Below, in pieces: positions 1 through 6,974 of a stretch of DNA of 16,323 nucleotides. How positions within the stretch are numbered: position 1 is the first letter of the stretch; each line of letters starts with the position of its first letter. Under the pieces are notes generated by a model. That model searched no databases and had not been told where the DNA came from. It worked only from the letters and a program-made list of their open reading frames with translations. The stretch is from Pavlovales sp. CCMP2436 (taxonomy: Eukaryota > Haptophyta > Pavlovophyceae > Pavlovales), in assembly GCA_026770615.1 (NCBI GenBank), contig MU631528.1, forward strand, positions 126,786 through 143,108, in the 5' to 3' direction. Both the position numbers and the translations under genes were made by a program.

Positions 1-23
1 GGGGGGGGGGGGGGGGGGGGGGG
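1..23. repeat. 23-base G homopolymer at window edge
   Basis: The window opens with 23 consecutive G, then TT and five more G. It may be a true homopolymer inside the intron-like sequence downstream of the NCAPH2 coding block, or an end artefact of assembly or tailing. The sequence alone cannot decide this. Confidence 0.9.
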
Positions 24-59
24 TTGGGGGACACTCGGCGTGAGTCCCCGCAGCGGCAA

Positions 60-190
60 GCTGAGGGGGTGCGGGCAGGGAAGGGTACGGGCAAGGAAGG
101 TGTGTTTGGGGTGCGGGCAAGGACGGGGATGCAGGCAAGGAAGCTGTGTTTGGGGTGCAGACGAGGAAGGGGGTGCGCGAAGGGAGGTGT
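60..190. repeat. Degenerate minisatellite (GTGCGGGCAAGGAAG-type units)
   Basis: Units of the form GGGTGCGGGCAAGGAAGG and TGTGTTTGGGGTGC recur four to five times with small changes. On the minus strand they read as C/T-rich sequence without stops, but of clearly non-protein composition. They lie directly downstream of the last recognisable NCAPH2 coding, so I read them as intronic. Confidence 0.7.
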
Positions 191-201
191 GCGTGGCGCA
201 C

Positions 202-1836
202 CGGCATCTGAGAGTCGTGCCCCGCGCCGCCGGCGAAGTGCTCCTCCCCCTCCTCCCCGCCGTACTCGCCGCCTCCAAAGTCGTCGTCGTCGTCGGCGTC
301 GAAGGTGGCGACCCTGTCGAAGCCGTCCTCGGCGTCGGGGCGCAGCGTCTCGCCCAACGCCTCGAGGTCAGCCTCCACCTCCGCGTCGTACGCGGGTGTG
401 ACGTGCGTGTGCCGCGCAAGGTCGTCGCGCGCTCCCTTGCGCACCGCGGCGCGGCGCTTGCCCTCCGCCTCGAGCGCGGCTGCGAAGTGGATGTCCTCGT
501 GCAGCCCGGGCAGGCTCTTGAGCGGCCAGCTCTCGTACAGCAGCCCCAGCTTGCCGAGCAGCTCGTCCGCGAACCGCGTCACGCGCGCGCGCTCGGCGCC
601 CGTGCGCTCCTTGCCGCAGCCGTCTCCGTCGGCCTCCTCCTCCTCGCTCGCCTCCGCGGCGGCGGCGGCGGGCGCCATAGCGCGATGCAGCTGCGGCGCC
701 ACCTGCCGGCCGTGCACGTCGCGCTTGAGGCCCGCGCTGAACGCGCTGAGCGCAGCCGCCGACTTTGGCGGCAGCTTCCACGTTCTGCCCCGGCGCAGCG
801 GACGCATGTCCGAGACCGCCGCCGCGTCGTTGGGGTCGAGAGGTGCCCACGGGCCCGCGGCCGCCGGCTGCACCTGCGCAGCCTCGCGCTCGTCGCACGC
901 GGGACCACCGGCCCAGAGCTGTTCCGGGTGCGCGCCGCCAAACGGCGCGGGTGCGAGCGCGCCGCCGTCCGCTGCCGGATCGCCCGCGCCGCCGCCGTCG
1001 AACACGTCGTACACGTCGCCGTCGTACATCCCGCCCTCAAAGTCGGCCGCGCCGCCGCAGTCGTCGTCGTCGTCATCGTCGTAGCCGCCCGCGTAGTCGC
1101 CGCCGTCGAAGGTCAGCTGGCCGGCGATCACGGGCGACGGCTCGGCGCCGGGCGGCGCGCTCGGCGCGCCCATGCGGATGAGCCGGTTGCCCGTGGCCGT
1201 GGCAATCCCGTCGAGCATCGTGTTGAGCATGCGCGTGGAGGCTGGGTCGTTGATTGCCGCCCAGTCGTCGAGCATCAGCACGCCAGAGTCGTGCATGCTC
1301 GCACCGTGCATGCGCGCCGCGCCCGAGTCGTTGCCGAGCTCGGCGCCGAGGAGCAGCATCGGCGTCTTGCCCGTGATGCCCTCGTCGCCCCCCTGGTCGT
1401 CTTGCAGGTACAGATTGCTCGCCTCGGGGATGTCGTCGAGTGCAAGGAACTCGGTGGTAATCAGCCGCGGCGTGGGCGCGTCGGTGTCCATGTTGCTCTC
1501 GTCCAGCGTGGACGGCTGCTGCGGCGCGCGCTCCTTCTCCGAGACGCGGTTGAGCGTCTGGTAGACCAGTGAGTAGAGGTACTCCACCTTCTTGCTGTAC
1601 ACGCACGCCGAGCCCTGGATGAGCAGCGCGGCCTCCGCAAAGTTGACCGCCGTGGCCCCGCCGTCGAGCGAGATCTGCACCATCTCGAGCTCCTCCACAT
1701 ACTCCGCGAGCTCCGCGGCAAGGTCGATGTTCCAGCTCTCGGCGAGGTCGCGGATCGGGCGGAGCAGGTGCAGGAAACGCCCCTCGCTCCCCTCGTCAGC
1801 GGGCACAACCGCGTTGCTAGGGCCGATCGGAGCCAT
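202..1836 (-). CDS. NCAPH2: Condensin-2 complex subunit H2 (kleisin), 5' part
   Basis: This is the kleisin subunit of condensin II, which bridges the SMC2/SMC4 heads and recruits the HEAT-repeat subunits for mitotic chromosome compaction in the nucleus. Residues 20-52 carry the family N-terminal block (FLHLLRPIRDLAESW, then an acidic LAEYVEELE helix). Residues 64-93 contain NFAEAALLIQGSACVYSKKV and YLYSLVYQ, nearly identical to animal NCAPH2. Further on are the conserved FLALDDIP, a GPWAPLDP-type motif followed by RRGRTWKLP, and two poly-Asp runs encoded by GTC/GAC repeats (about 283-303 and 1060-1083). The ATG at 1836 is the first after an in-frame upstream TAG. About 545 residues are visible and the C-terminal domain that contacts SMC is missing. 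The frame stays open to base 1 but becomes non-protein-like below about 205; a GT at 200-201 could be a splice donor. The left boundary is therefore tentative, while the identity is firm. Confidence 0.88.
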
Positions 1837-2809
1837 CTGGGGCGGCTTCACCCTTCTGTCTCTCGCACAGCTACCCACCGACACCGGCAAGTGCGTTTGA
1901 AATCGGTCCATATTTTTTAAATTCTCAGGCGGTAGGTGCATCGTGGACACAGGTTAGCGAGTGGGAGAAGCTACGGGCGTGCAAGGCATGCGGCTGGGAG
2001 ATGCCCGCGCGCTGACATGCCATGCCGGGACCCGCAAGCCTTCGCGGCTGGCATGCCGAGGATACCGGATTTGAAATTTCGAACAGGGTTCCCCCATACA
2101 GTAACCGCCGGGGGGCAGCAGGAATTTGCGCGAGTGCGGACGATTGTAGATGGGAATATGCTCGCCACATTGTCGCCGCCGCCGCCGCCTTCCATGTGCT
2201 GCTACAGTCCTCGTCCCAACCACGGTAATGAGTCGTAAATTGAAAACTGTAACGGTGGCGCATGCGACGGTGCACGAGGGAGCGGGCGCGGATCGCTTTG
2301 AAGCAGTGCTCCATCACCTGCGATGCGACGACGAGTAAGGTTCGTGGCGGAGAGATGACGCGGGGAGTTAGTTAGCGCATGAGACGGCCGATGCGCTGAC
2401 CCTTCCATGACATGCCCGTACGCCTTCGGGCTGCAAGTCGGGGGACGTTAAAAGAACTATTATTAATTAATATTATGAAAGCCACCTTCCTCTACGCCTA
2501 GGGCGACTGCGGGTGTGTTGAAGGGTCATACTAACTAACTAACTAACTACTAATTGCAAGTCGGGACGTTAATTGAAAAAAGTAACGGTCAAATGAACAA
2601 CCCATACAGAGGTTTAATCACAAGGCCTTAAATTACCAAGGACAACGCAAACTTGAGCTTTCAAAAACGGAGCGATTCTGCTGCGCTGTGCTGCCCCTAG
2701 CTTTACCACTCCCTTGGCTGGGCTGTATGCACGTTCAGTAAGTGGGTGTGTGCACGTGTGTGAGGTTGGTCGTGAAAAGCGTGAGTAATTGAGTAGATTT
2801 TAATCTTAC
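1837..2809. other. Intergenic spacer, 5' side of NCAPH2
   Basis: I recognise no gene here. An A/T block at 1911-1923 lies about 75 bp upstream of the NCAPH2 ATG and could serve as a TATA-like element on the minus strand. A (GCC)n run at 2172-2189, a GT-rich stretch near 2745-2765 and short overlapping ORFs on both strands show no family resemblance. Composition shifts from GC-rich (up to about 2440) to AT-rich. Confidence 0.5.
2432..2572. repeat. Direct repeat TGCAAGTCGGG..ACGTTAA flanking (CTAA)n
   Basis: The words TGCAAGTCGG and GACGTTAA occur together at about 2432-2452 and again at 2555-2572. Between them lie AT-rich sequence and a CTAA microsatellite (2531-2549). It looks like a local duplication or the remnant of an AT-rich repeat. 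Confidence 0.6.
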
Positions 2810-2887
2810 TGGGGGGGTTTCGCCCCCATAGACCCCCCCACGCCTGCGGCGAGCCTTTCTTCTTTTTCCTGGGGGCTCTGCCCCCAG
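2810..2887. repeat. Pair of GC-rich stem-loops
   Basis: TGGGGG ... CCCCCA (2810-2828, 7-base loop) is followed by a second C7 block. Then comes a perfect 8-bp stem CTGGGGGC-TCT-GCCCCCAG at 2869-2887. Hairpins of this style occur in dispersed repeats. The pair sits about 100 bp upstream of the short ORF at 2991. Confidence 0.65.
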
Positions 2888-2990
2888 ACCCTCGCCCACC
2901 GGGCAAACGGCCATTTGCGCGCGAGGCGAGGATCCGCTCCCACCACTCGAGGACAGCTTCACTGGTTGATCTACTGTAGAGCAAGCCACG

Positions 2991-3143
2991 ATGCCCGAGC
3001 CGCTCTTCTCCTACGCCTACGGGCAGCGGGCGATCCCCAAGATGGCCGAGCTGCTGTGCGACAAGAGCCGCACGGAGCAAGGGGATATTAAAAAAAATAA
3101 TAACAGCAATAATAATGAACGCAGAAGCGCAGGTAAGCTTTGA
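2991..3143 (+). CDS. Possible first exon of an RSPH14-like armadillo protein
   Basis: A 50-codon ORF starts MPEPLFSYAYGQRAIPKMAE and continues to about residue 30 as ordinary GC-rich coding sequence. It then turns into AT-rich Asn/Lys low-complexity sequence, which looks like intron. The AYGxRAxPKxxExL pattern resembles, from memory, the N-terminus of radial spoke head protein 14 (RTDR1), a flagellar armadillo-repeat protein. An in-frame TGA lies upstream, so the ATG is the first available. Candidate splice donors are GCAAGG at 3077 (GC-AG type) and GTAAGC at 3133. No continuation is visible in the window, so this is either the 5' end of a gene with a long repeat-filled intron or an orphan fragment. 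Confidence 0.3.
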   Translation: MPEPLFSYAYGQRAIPKMAELLCDKSRTEQGDIKKNNNSNNNERRSAGKL

Positions 3144-3510
3144 GCTTCTTAAACTCATAATACCGGTTGAAAATTATTTTAATACTAGTATTATGATACT
3201 CAGTAAAAATGTACGGCTTATAAATCGCAGAGTAAAAAATTTACGGCTGGCAAGTTAGCTGGAAAATTCAGAAGCGCAGGCAAGCTTCTTAAAATCAGCC
3301 ACTTTTTTTTTTTGCTCATCGGAAAAGTGACGTCGGCGAGGCACCGCTTGCCGTTTCACGGGCAATTAAAAATGCGGTGTATTAAATCAGAATACTTATT
3401 CAAAATCATGTTAATACTACTCATTGGTATTATGAGACTCAGTCTAAATTTACGGCCGGCCTTATTACGGCTGGCGCTTCAGCTGAGAATCTCAGTAGCG
3501 CAGGTACTAA
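3124..3510. repeat. Degenerate tandem repeats with splice-donor-like junctions
   Basis: AGCGCAGG(T/C)AAGCTT(CTT) starts at 3124 and 3271, with a relative at 3495 (AGCGCAGGTACT). A second word pair, TTAATACTA ... TATTATGA(T/G)ACTCAGT followed by TACGGC, occurs at about 3179 and 3411. The units are AT-rich, about 150-230 bp apart and diverged. Confidence 0.6.
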
Positions 3511-3715
3511 TAGGAGTAAGTAAAATAATGCTACTACTACTACAAATAATAACAATCTCAATAAAAATCATAATGTAGAGTCATACCAATAGCAACGACA
3601 CGCAACGAGCCATGGCAATCCTGCCGAGCCACAGAAGTCGGCCCCAGCCACCCCCCCACTGCCACCAGCACCGGCCATACCCACCAAACAGTACGAGGCC
3701 ATACCTCAACGCGTG

Positions 3716-3874
3716 ATGCGCTCATCCAAACGCAAACAGGAGCCAGCAAGCCCAGAATCCATCCAACAGCATAAAAAGAAGGCGCGCCAGATACGTAATT
3801 GGGAAGGAAAATGCCCTGGACCAAAACCCAAAACCAATGAGCCCGAGGCCCACCCCAGCGAAGGGGTGGGGTAG
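3716..3874 (+). CDS. Short Lys/Pro-rich ORF in LTR-like copy A
   Basis: The product is 52 residues, basic and proline-rich, beginning MRSSKRKQEPASP and ending PEAHPSEGVG just before TAG. The frame is open upstream to a TAG at 3590, so the true start may be earlier. Copy B has an ORF in the matching frame with KRKHEPASP and the terminus PEAHPRQGVG. An upstream PAIP block is also in frame in both, although the spacers differ in length. KRK suggests a nuclear-localisation-like patch. No known family is recognised. The stop codon lies just after a conserved hairpin. Conservation could also come from shared ancestry without translation. Confidence 0.3.
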   Translation: MRSSKRKQEPASPESIQQHKKKARQIRNWEGKCPGPKPKTNEPEAHPSEGVG

Positions 3875-3930
3875 ACCAGGCCCCAGCAAAAGCCTCCCAC
3901 TTTGTGGTTCTTGCCCCTCGTGGGCAAGAA
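3849..3930 (+). other. Two conserved stem-loops at the ORF end of copy A
   Basis: The first stem is CCCACCCC (3849-3856) with GGGGTGGG (3863-3870), ending one base before the TAG. The second is TTCTTGCCC-CTCGT-GGGCAAGAA (3908-3930), 9 bp and perfect. Both recur in copy B; in the second, one C:G pair is replaced by T:A. Confidence 0.7.
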
Positions 3931-4200
3931 TCACACTGTGGGATAATGGCCGACGGAGTATAGTTGTCTGTGTTATGGCGCTACAGGATTGTCGCGTGCG
4001 CAGGCGTGCGGCAGCTCGAGCGCTCGAGATGCAGAGGAGTTCGGTCAGCAGCAAATCAGTCGAGCAGCGTCGATTGGCGTTTTGTTGATCAGACTCAGCG
4101 GTGGGGACGGTATCCGGTGTGCTCGGAAAGTTCCCCTGATTCGAGTGTTTTTCAACGCTCGGCTTCGGGTTTCAGAACCATTCGGGGGCGGACGTATAAC

Positions 4201-4207
4201 TATAAAT
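4201..4207 (+). promoter_or_regulatory. TATA-like sequence upstream of the EF-hand gene
   Basis: TATAAAT lies 167 bp before the EF-hand ATG, inside the last bases of repeat copy A. Copy B has TAGAAAC at the same place. It is a plausible core promoter donated by the repeat, but no transcription start is known. Confidence 0.2.
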
Positions 4208-4373
4208 TTACACACACACGAATAACAACACTAACGAGAACAGCAGCGAATCCTCGTTCAGTTTAAAACTTTCGGCGCGCGAACGTCCGTTATCTGCGCT
4301 CGCGGCCGGAGCTGCAGAGCCCAAGCGCGGAGGCTCGAGCAGCAGGCGCACCGCAGGCCGGCCGGCAACGGCG

Positions 4374-4961
4374 ATGGCCCCCACGAAGGCCCTCGCGCAG
4401 ACGCCGGCCGAATTGCGCGAAACCTGGTCGCGCCAGAAGGAGCTCACCAACCTCAAGCGCGTCTTCGGCACGCTTGACACCGATCGTGACGGGCAGGTGA
4501 GCGAGAAGGAGCTCCACGCAGCGCTGGTCAGAATTGGATACCGGCCCAAGCCCGGCGAGGTGGCCAACATGATCTGGGAGGTGGATGAGAACTGCGACGG
4601 GCAGGTCGGCTGGGAGGAGTTCCAGGCTACCTTTCACAGGTACATATCGGACCAGACGGGCCTCGAGCCGCGGGAGCTCTTTCAGGTGGTTGAGTTCATG
4701 ATGCACGATGTCGACCAGAGCGGCACTATCAGCCAGGACGAGCTGATGGAGATTCTCTTTGCGCGCTTCGGCAAGGACCAGTTGGCGGAGAAAACAAAGG
4801 CCTTTTTCCCAAAGACCGCGGACGGCGGCGTGGAGGGCGAACAGGCTATCAGCTTTGCGGAGTTCCGCCAGTTCATGGACACGATCAAGCCCAAGCGAAA
4901 AACTAACCGTGAGAAGGCCTTGGCTGTCGGACGATGGCAGTTAGGTCGCTCCGAGACGTGA
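4374..4961 (+). CDS. EF-hand calcium-binding protein, 195 aa
   Basis: This is a complete, uninterrupted calmodulin-superfamily protein, expected to be a Ca2+ sensor in cytoplasm, cytoskeleton or flagellum. It has three canonical 12-residue loops: residues 35-46 (DTDRDGQVSEKE), 71-82 (DENCDGQVGWEE) and 112-123 (DVDQSGTISQDE), each with Asp at position 1, Gly at 6 and Glu at 12. A fourth EF-hand near 146-166 (before ISFAEF) is degenerate and lacks a proper loop. A helical N-terminal extension of about 25 residues and a basic C-terminal tail (KPKRKTNRE) flank the core. MIWEVDEN and GLEPRELF resemble protist EF-hand proteins of about 20 kDa, some of them flagellar, but I cannot assign an orthologue. 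The ATG sits in GGCGATGG and is the first good start. Composition is GC-rich, unlike the AT-rich flanks. No intron is evident. Confidence 0.9.
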   Translation: MAPTKALAQTPAELRETWSRQKELTNLKRVFGTLDTDRDGQVSEKELHAALVRIGYRPKPGEVANMIWEVDENCDGQVGWEEFQATFHRYISDQTGLEPRELFQVVEFMMHDVDQSGTISQDELMEILFARFGKDQLAEKTKAFFPKTADGGVEGEQAISFAEFRQFMDTIKPKRKTNREKALAVGRWQLGRSET

Positions 4962-5512
4962 ATGCCTGCCGCCTCAGACACGCTAGTCGGTCGGGGGCTT
5001 GGTCTCGGATTTTGTAACTAAGTAGTTAGTGGACACATTTATAAGCCCAATTTCCACGTGGTTTATACGCTATTACAGCTAGCTATAAACTCAGTAAATG
5101 AAATCGCTGCTGATAATAATATTTTATTGATTCTAATTTAGTTAACTAATTACGAATGTCAATTTACATTGTCGTGAATGAGATTAATACTTACAATTTA
5201 ATATGTAGATGAGGACCTAAATCGTACTTAAAAACGCGAGAGTGGCGCCTCTGTAGCTCGCTCGGGCTCAGAACTTCAGATTCAGAAGGGCTTGCGCCGA
5301 CATTACTAAATGTCATTTACGAAACTAAGTTTTAAGTTAAAGTCAAGTGTAACTTAACTAGTTACGACTATCCACGCATGTAAAGTTTAACGGCCTCACC
5401 AAGCAGAATCAGGGCTTAATGTGATCTAGAACTTCAGTAACTACCAGGCCTATTACAGTACCCTATTAAGGAACCCGCCGCTGTAGTTAATTTAACGGCT
5501 CATATATATATA
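4962..5512. other. AT-rich spacer downstream of the EF-hand gene
   Basis: I see no gene in this stretch. TGTAA at 5013-5017, about 50 nt after the stop, could be a polyadenylation signal if the organism uses the TGTAA type known from green algae. The word TTTAACGGC occurs at about 5385 and 5491, and again as the edge of the inverted-repeat element at 5513, so the spacer may hold older pieces of it. A short (TA)n run is at 5503-5511. Confidence 0.45.
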
Positions 5513-6136
5513 TTTAACGGCTAGACCCCTGAGCCTAATTAACCAGCTTTTTGACCTATTTAATAGGCTACGTTCGGCACGTTGTAGCCGCACATTGCCG
5601 TGGACGCCACGACATGCGGGTAGCCAGGATTCAATCCGATTGACGATGCGGCCTCCCAGTGGCCTATTATGACCTAGTGAATTCTCGAAGAAAAAATATG
5701 AAATTTTCAGCATGGCAGACGATGACCCTACGTCGCTGCCGCTCGAGCCTGAGCCGCTCGCCGAGAGGCCGCTTGACACCGGAGACTTGATGAGCGGTAT
5801 CACCTGCACCTCGGCCACGCAGGAGGCTATAAGCGAGGGTGTCGCTCGCTCCTCACGCCGCCCAGGGCGCCCACTGACTCGTGCCTATTGGTACCTCCTG
5901 AAATTTGCCTATTCCATAGGAATGTTTTTTAGTTAGAATCTGCATTTAATTAGTAATATTTAAGTAGTTATTGAGGAGGTTCTGATGAGCCGGGGCTTTT
6001 TCTTTGCCTCTTGCTAGACCCTACTCTCCAAGGCTCAGCTCTGGAGAACGAACTAAAAACAAATGGCGACAGCGTTTACTTCAGTGCCTATTGCATAGGT
6101 TTGAATAGGATCCGTCTCAGGGGTCTAGCAGTTAAA
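5513..6136. mobile_element. Inverted-repeat (MITE/foldback-like) element, 624 bp
   Basis: TTTAACGGCTAGACCCCTGA (from 5513) is matched in inverted orientation at 6116-6136 with one difference (TTTAACTGCTAG...). Weaker pairing continues inward: ACCTATTTAATAGGC on the left pairs with GCCTATTGCATAGGT on the right. Extra CCTATT..ATAGG palindromes lie within (about 5663, 5885 and 5908). No convincing target duplication is seen, so the outer limits could be slightly off. No transposase is recognised. Confidence 0.6.
5712..5936 (+). CDS. Hypothetical 74-aa ORF inside the inverted-repeat element
   Basis: The ORF begins MADDDPTSLPLEPEPLAERP, so its N-terminus is acidic and proline-rich. It then has SSRRPGRPLTRAYWY, whose PGRP core resembles an AT-hook, and ends in a hydrophobic tail. 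GC content is higher than in the surrounding DNA. It could be a fragment of a transposase or accessory protein, or a chance ORF. No family is recognised. Confidence 0.2.
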   Translation: MADDDPTSLPLEPEPLAERPLDTGDLMSGITCTSATQEAISEGVARSSRRPGRPLTRAYWYLLKFAYSIGMFFS

Positions 6137-6544
6137 GTAGTTGTTAGAATATACCTCTATCGGCATCACACAGCAGGCCAGTTACGGTATCTGCTAAGTA
6201 CAGGTGCGCGGCTCGAGCTCGAGGCGCCCCGCGGCAGATGACTAATCTATTGCACAGTCTTGCACAAGCACCGACGAACAAAGCGGTCCATTAAACGTAA
6301 CCGAGTTTATAGGGCGGTCCCTAAAAACTCTAGGTACGGTTAGGAACATTCTCATCATGAACTCTTCCTGGACTCTATGAGTCCACTTCCGATAGTTGGG
6401 TTAAGAGCCTTCTTATCTCCGCCGACGAATGCCGCCGACCGGAAGTGTGTCGTCGCAATGGGGGAAAGGATGACTATCCAGTAAAAACCCCTTTGAGTAC
6501 CCTCGAGTACTCACACACATCCGTTCACGCTCAAGAGCGCACAC
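6137..6544. other. Spacer without recognised gene
   Basis: I see no coding signal or clear repeat. An 84-codon minus-strand ORF (6413-6667) runs into the adjacent LTR and has no family resemblance. Bases 6543-6547 (ACGAA) are the expected left target duplication of element 2, whose partner lies outside the window. Confidence 0.5.
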
Positions 6545-6549
6545 GAATG
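6545..6549. repeat. Target site duplication GAATG, left of element 1
   Basis: GAATG directly precedes the LTR here and directly follows the other LTR at 12194-12198. Five bp is the usual Ty1/copia duplication size. Confidence 0.92.
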
Positions 6550-6858
6550 TGTTAGGATGCGAGAGTGCGTGGTCTGCAGCGAGAGCTAGGGGGGATCGAG
6601 TCCGAGTCGCGATGAAGCGGCTAACGAGAGAGCAGGAACAGCTAAGAAGCGTAGGGCGATACGACACAGAGCATGTGGTCTGAAGCTATGTCACAAGGTC
6701 TCTTAGTAAGTAAGAGACCCTGACAAGAGCGCTGAAGAGGTGTCGAGAGCAGCCGTAGAGGAGTCTAGACGGCAGCTTAGCCCGGGATATTAAAATCCGG
6801 GCAGTCCGATGGCGAACCGGACAGAGCCAAAGTGTATGAAACACTTGGGCTCCCGACA
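6550..6858 (-). repeat. 3' LTR of element 1 (309 bp)
   Basis: On the minus strand it reads TGTCGGGAGCCC ... CATCCTAACA, bounded by TG and CA. It has the same length as 11885-12193 and differs at six positions, five of them transitions. Confidence 0.95.
6697..6850 (-). other. Array of four stem-loops in the element 1 LTR
   Basis: The hairpins are GGTCTCTTA-GTAAG-TAAGAGACC (6697-6719, perfect 9-bp stem), GCCCGGGAT/ATCCGGGC (6780-6802, one bulge), GTCCG/CGGAC (6804-6822) and GCCAAAGTGT-ATGAA-ACACTTGGGC (6826-6850, one mismatch). All are preserved in the other LTR. They fall in the first half of the LTR as transcribed, so they may fold in the element RNA. Confidence 0.7.
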
Positions 6859-6870
6859 CCCTCCCTCAAT
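6859..6870 (-). other. Polypurine tract of element 1
   Basis: The minus strand reads ATTGAGGGAGGG immediately before the LTR TG. This is the expected primer site for plus-strand DNA synthesis. Confidence 0.75.
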
Positions 6871-6930
6871 CTAGACGCCATCACGTTCAGGTTGAAGGAA
6901 CGGGTACAGCTTGAGCTTGTAGTCGGTGAG

Positions 6931-6945
6931 CCCCCCCCCCCCCCC
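6931..6945 (-). repeat. 15-base C run (G15 on the coding strand)
   Basis: The homopolymer lies between the true RNase H stop and the PPT, followed by TTAAGGAGGGGG on the plus strand. It may be an expanded G tract (quadruplex-capable) or a sequencing length error. Confidence 0.85.
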
Positions 6946-6974
6946 TTAAGGAGGGGGAAACCGACGGTGGCCGT

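Larger units (their letters stand above)
3590..4212 (+). mobile_element. Copy A of an LTR-like repeat family shared with 12548-13288
   Basis: This stretch matches the reverse complement of 12548-13288 in several blocks. They are a CAAACAxGAGCCAGCAAGCC word, the GCCCGAGGCCCACCCC hairpin block, TTTGTGGTT(C/T)TTGCCCC, GTGGGGACGGTATCC, TTTTTCAACxCT, and the end GGACGTxTAACTAxAAAxTTACA. Between the blocks the copies differ and carry indels. The right end is placed at TTACA (4212) by comparison with copy B. The left end is uncertain, because no clean TG start or target duplication is visible here, and copy A may be truncated or old. Confidence 0.7.

Noticed and set aside
60..190. CRISPR array
   Set aside because: Repeats are degenerate, contiguous and lack regular unique spacers; the context is eukaryotic.
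40..1572. Long plus-strand ORF (510 codons)
   Set aside because: It is antisense to NCAPH2, whose minus frame matches a known family. The plus product is Arg/Val/Ala-rich without any motif, as expected from GC-rich antisense reading.
2150..2338. Plus ORF of 62 codons (and overlapping small ORFs at 1925-2408)
   Set aside because: They overlap one another in several frames and have no family resemblance or conserved composition.
5220..5290. Possible tRNA near GCGCCTCTGTAGCTC
   Set aside because: I could not form a cloverleaf or find a proper B box and acceptor stem.
6413..6667. Minus ORF of 84 codons spanning the LTR edge
   Set aside because: It crosses the insertion junction of element 1 and shows no family features.
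6931..6945. G15 tract as the polypurine tract of element 1
   Set aside because: A proper PPT (ATTGAGGGAGGG) directly abuts the LTR at 6859-6870; the G run is about 60 bp away from it.
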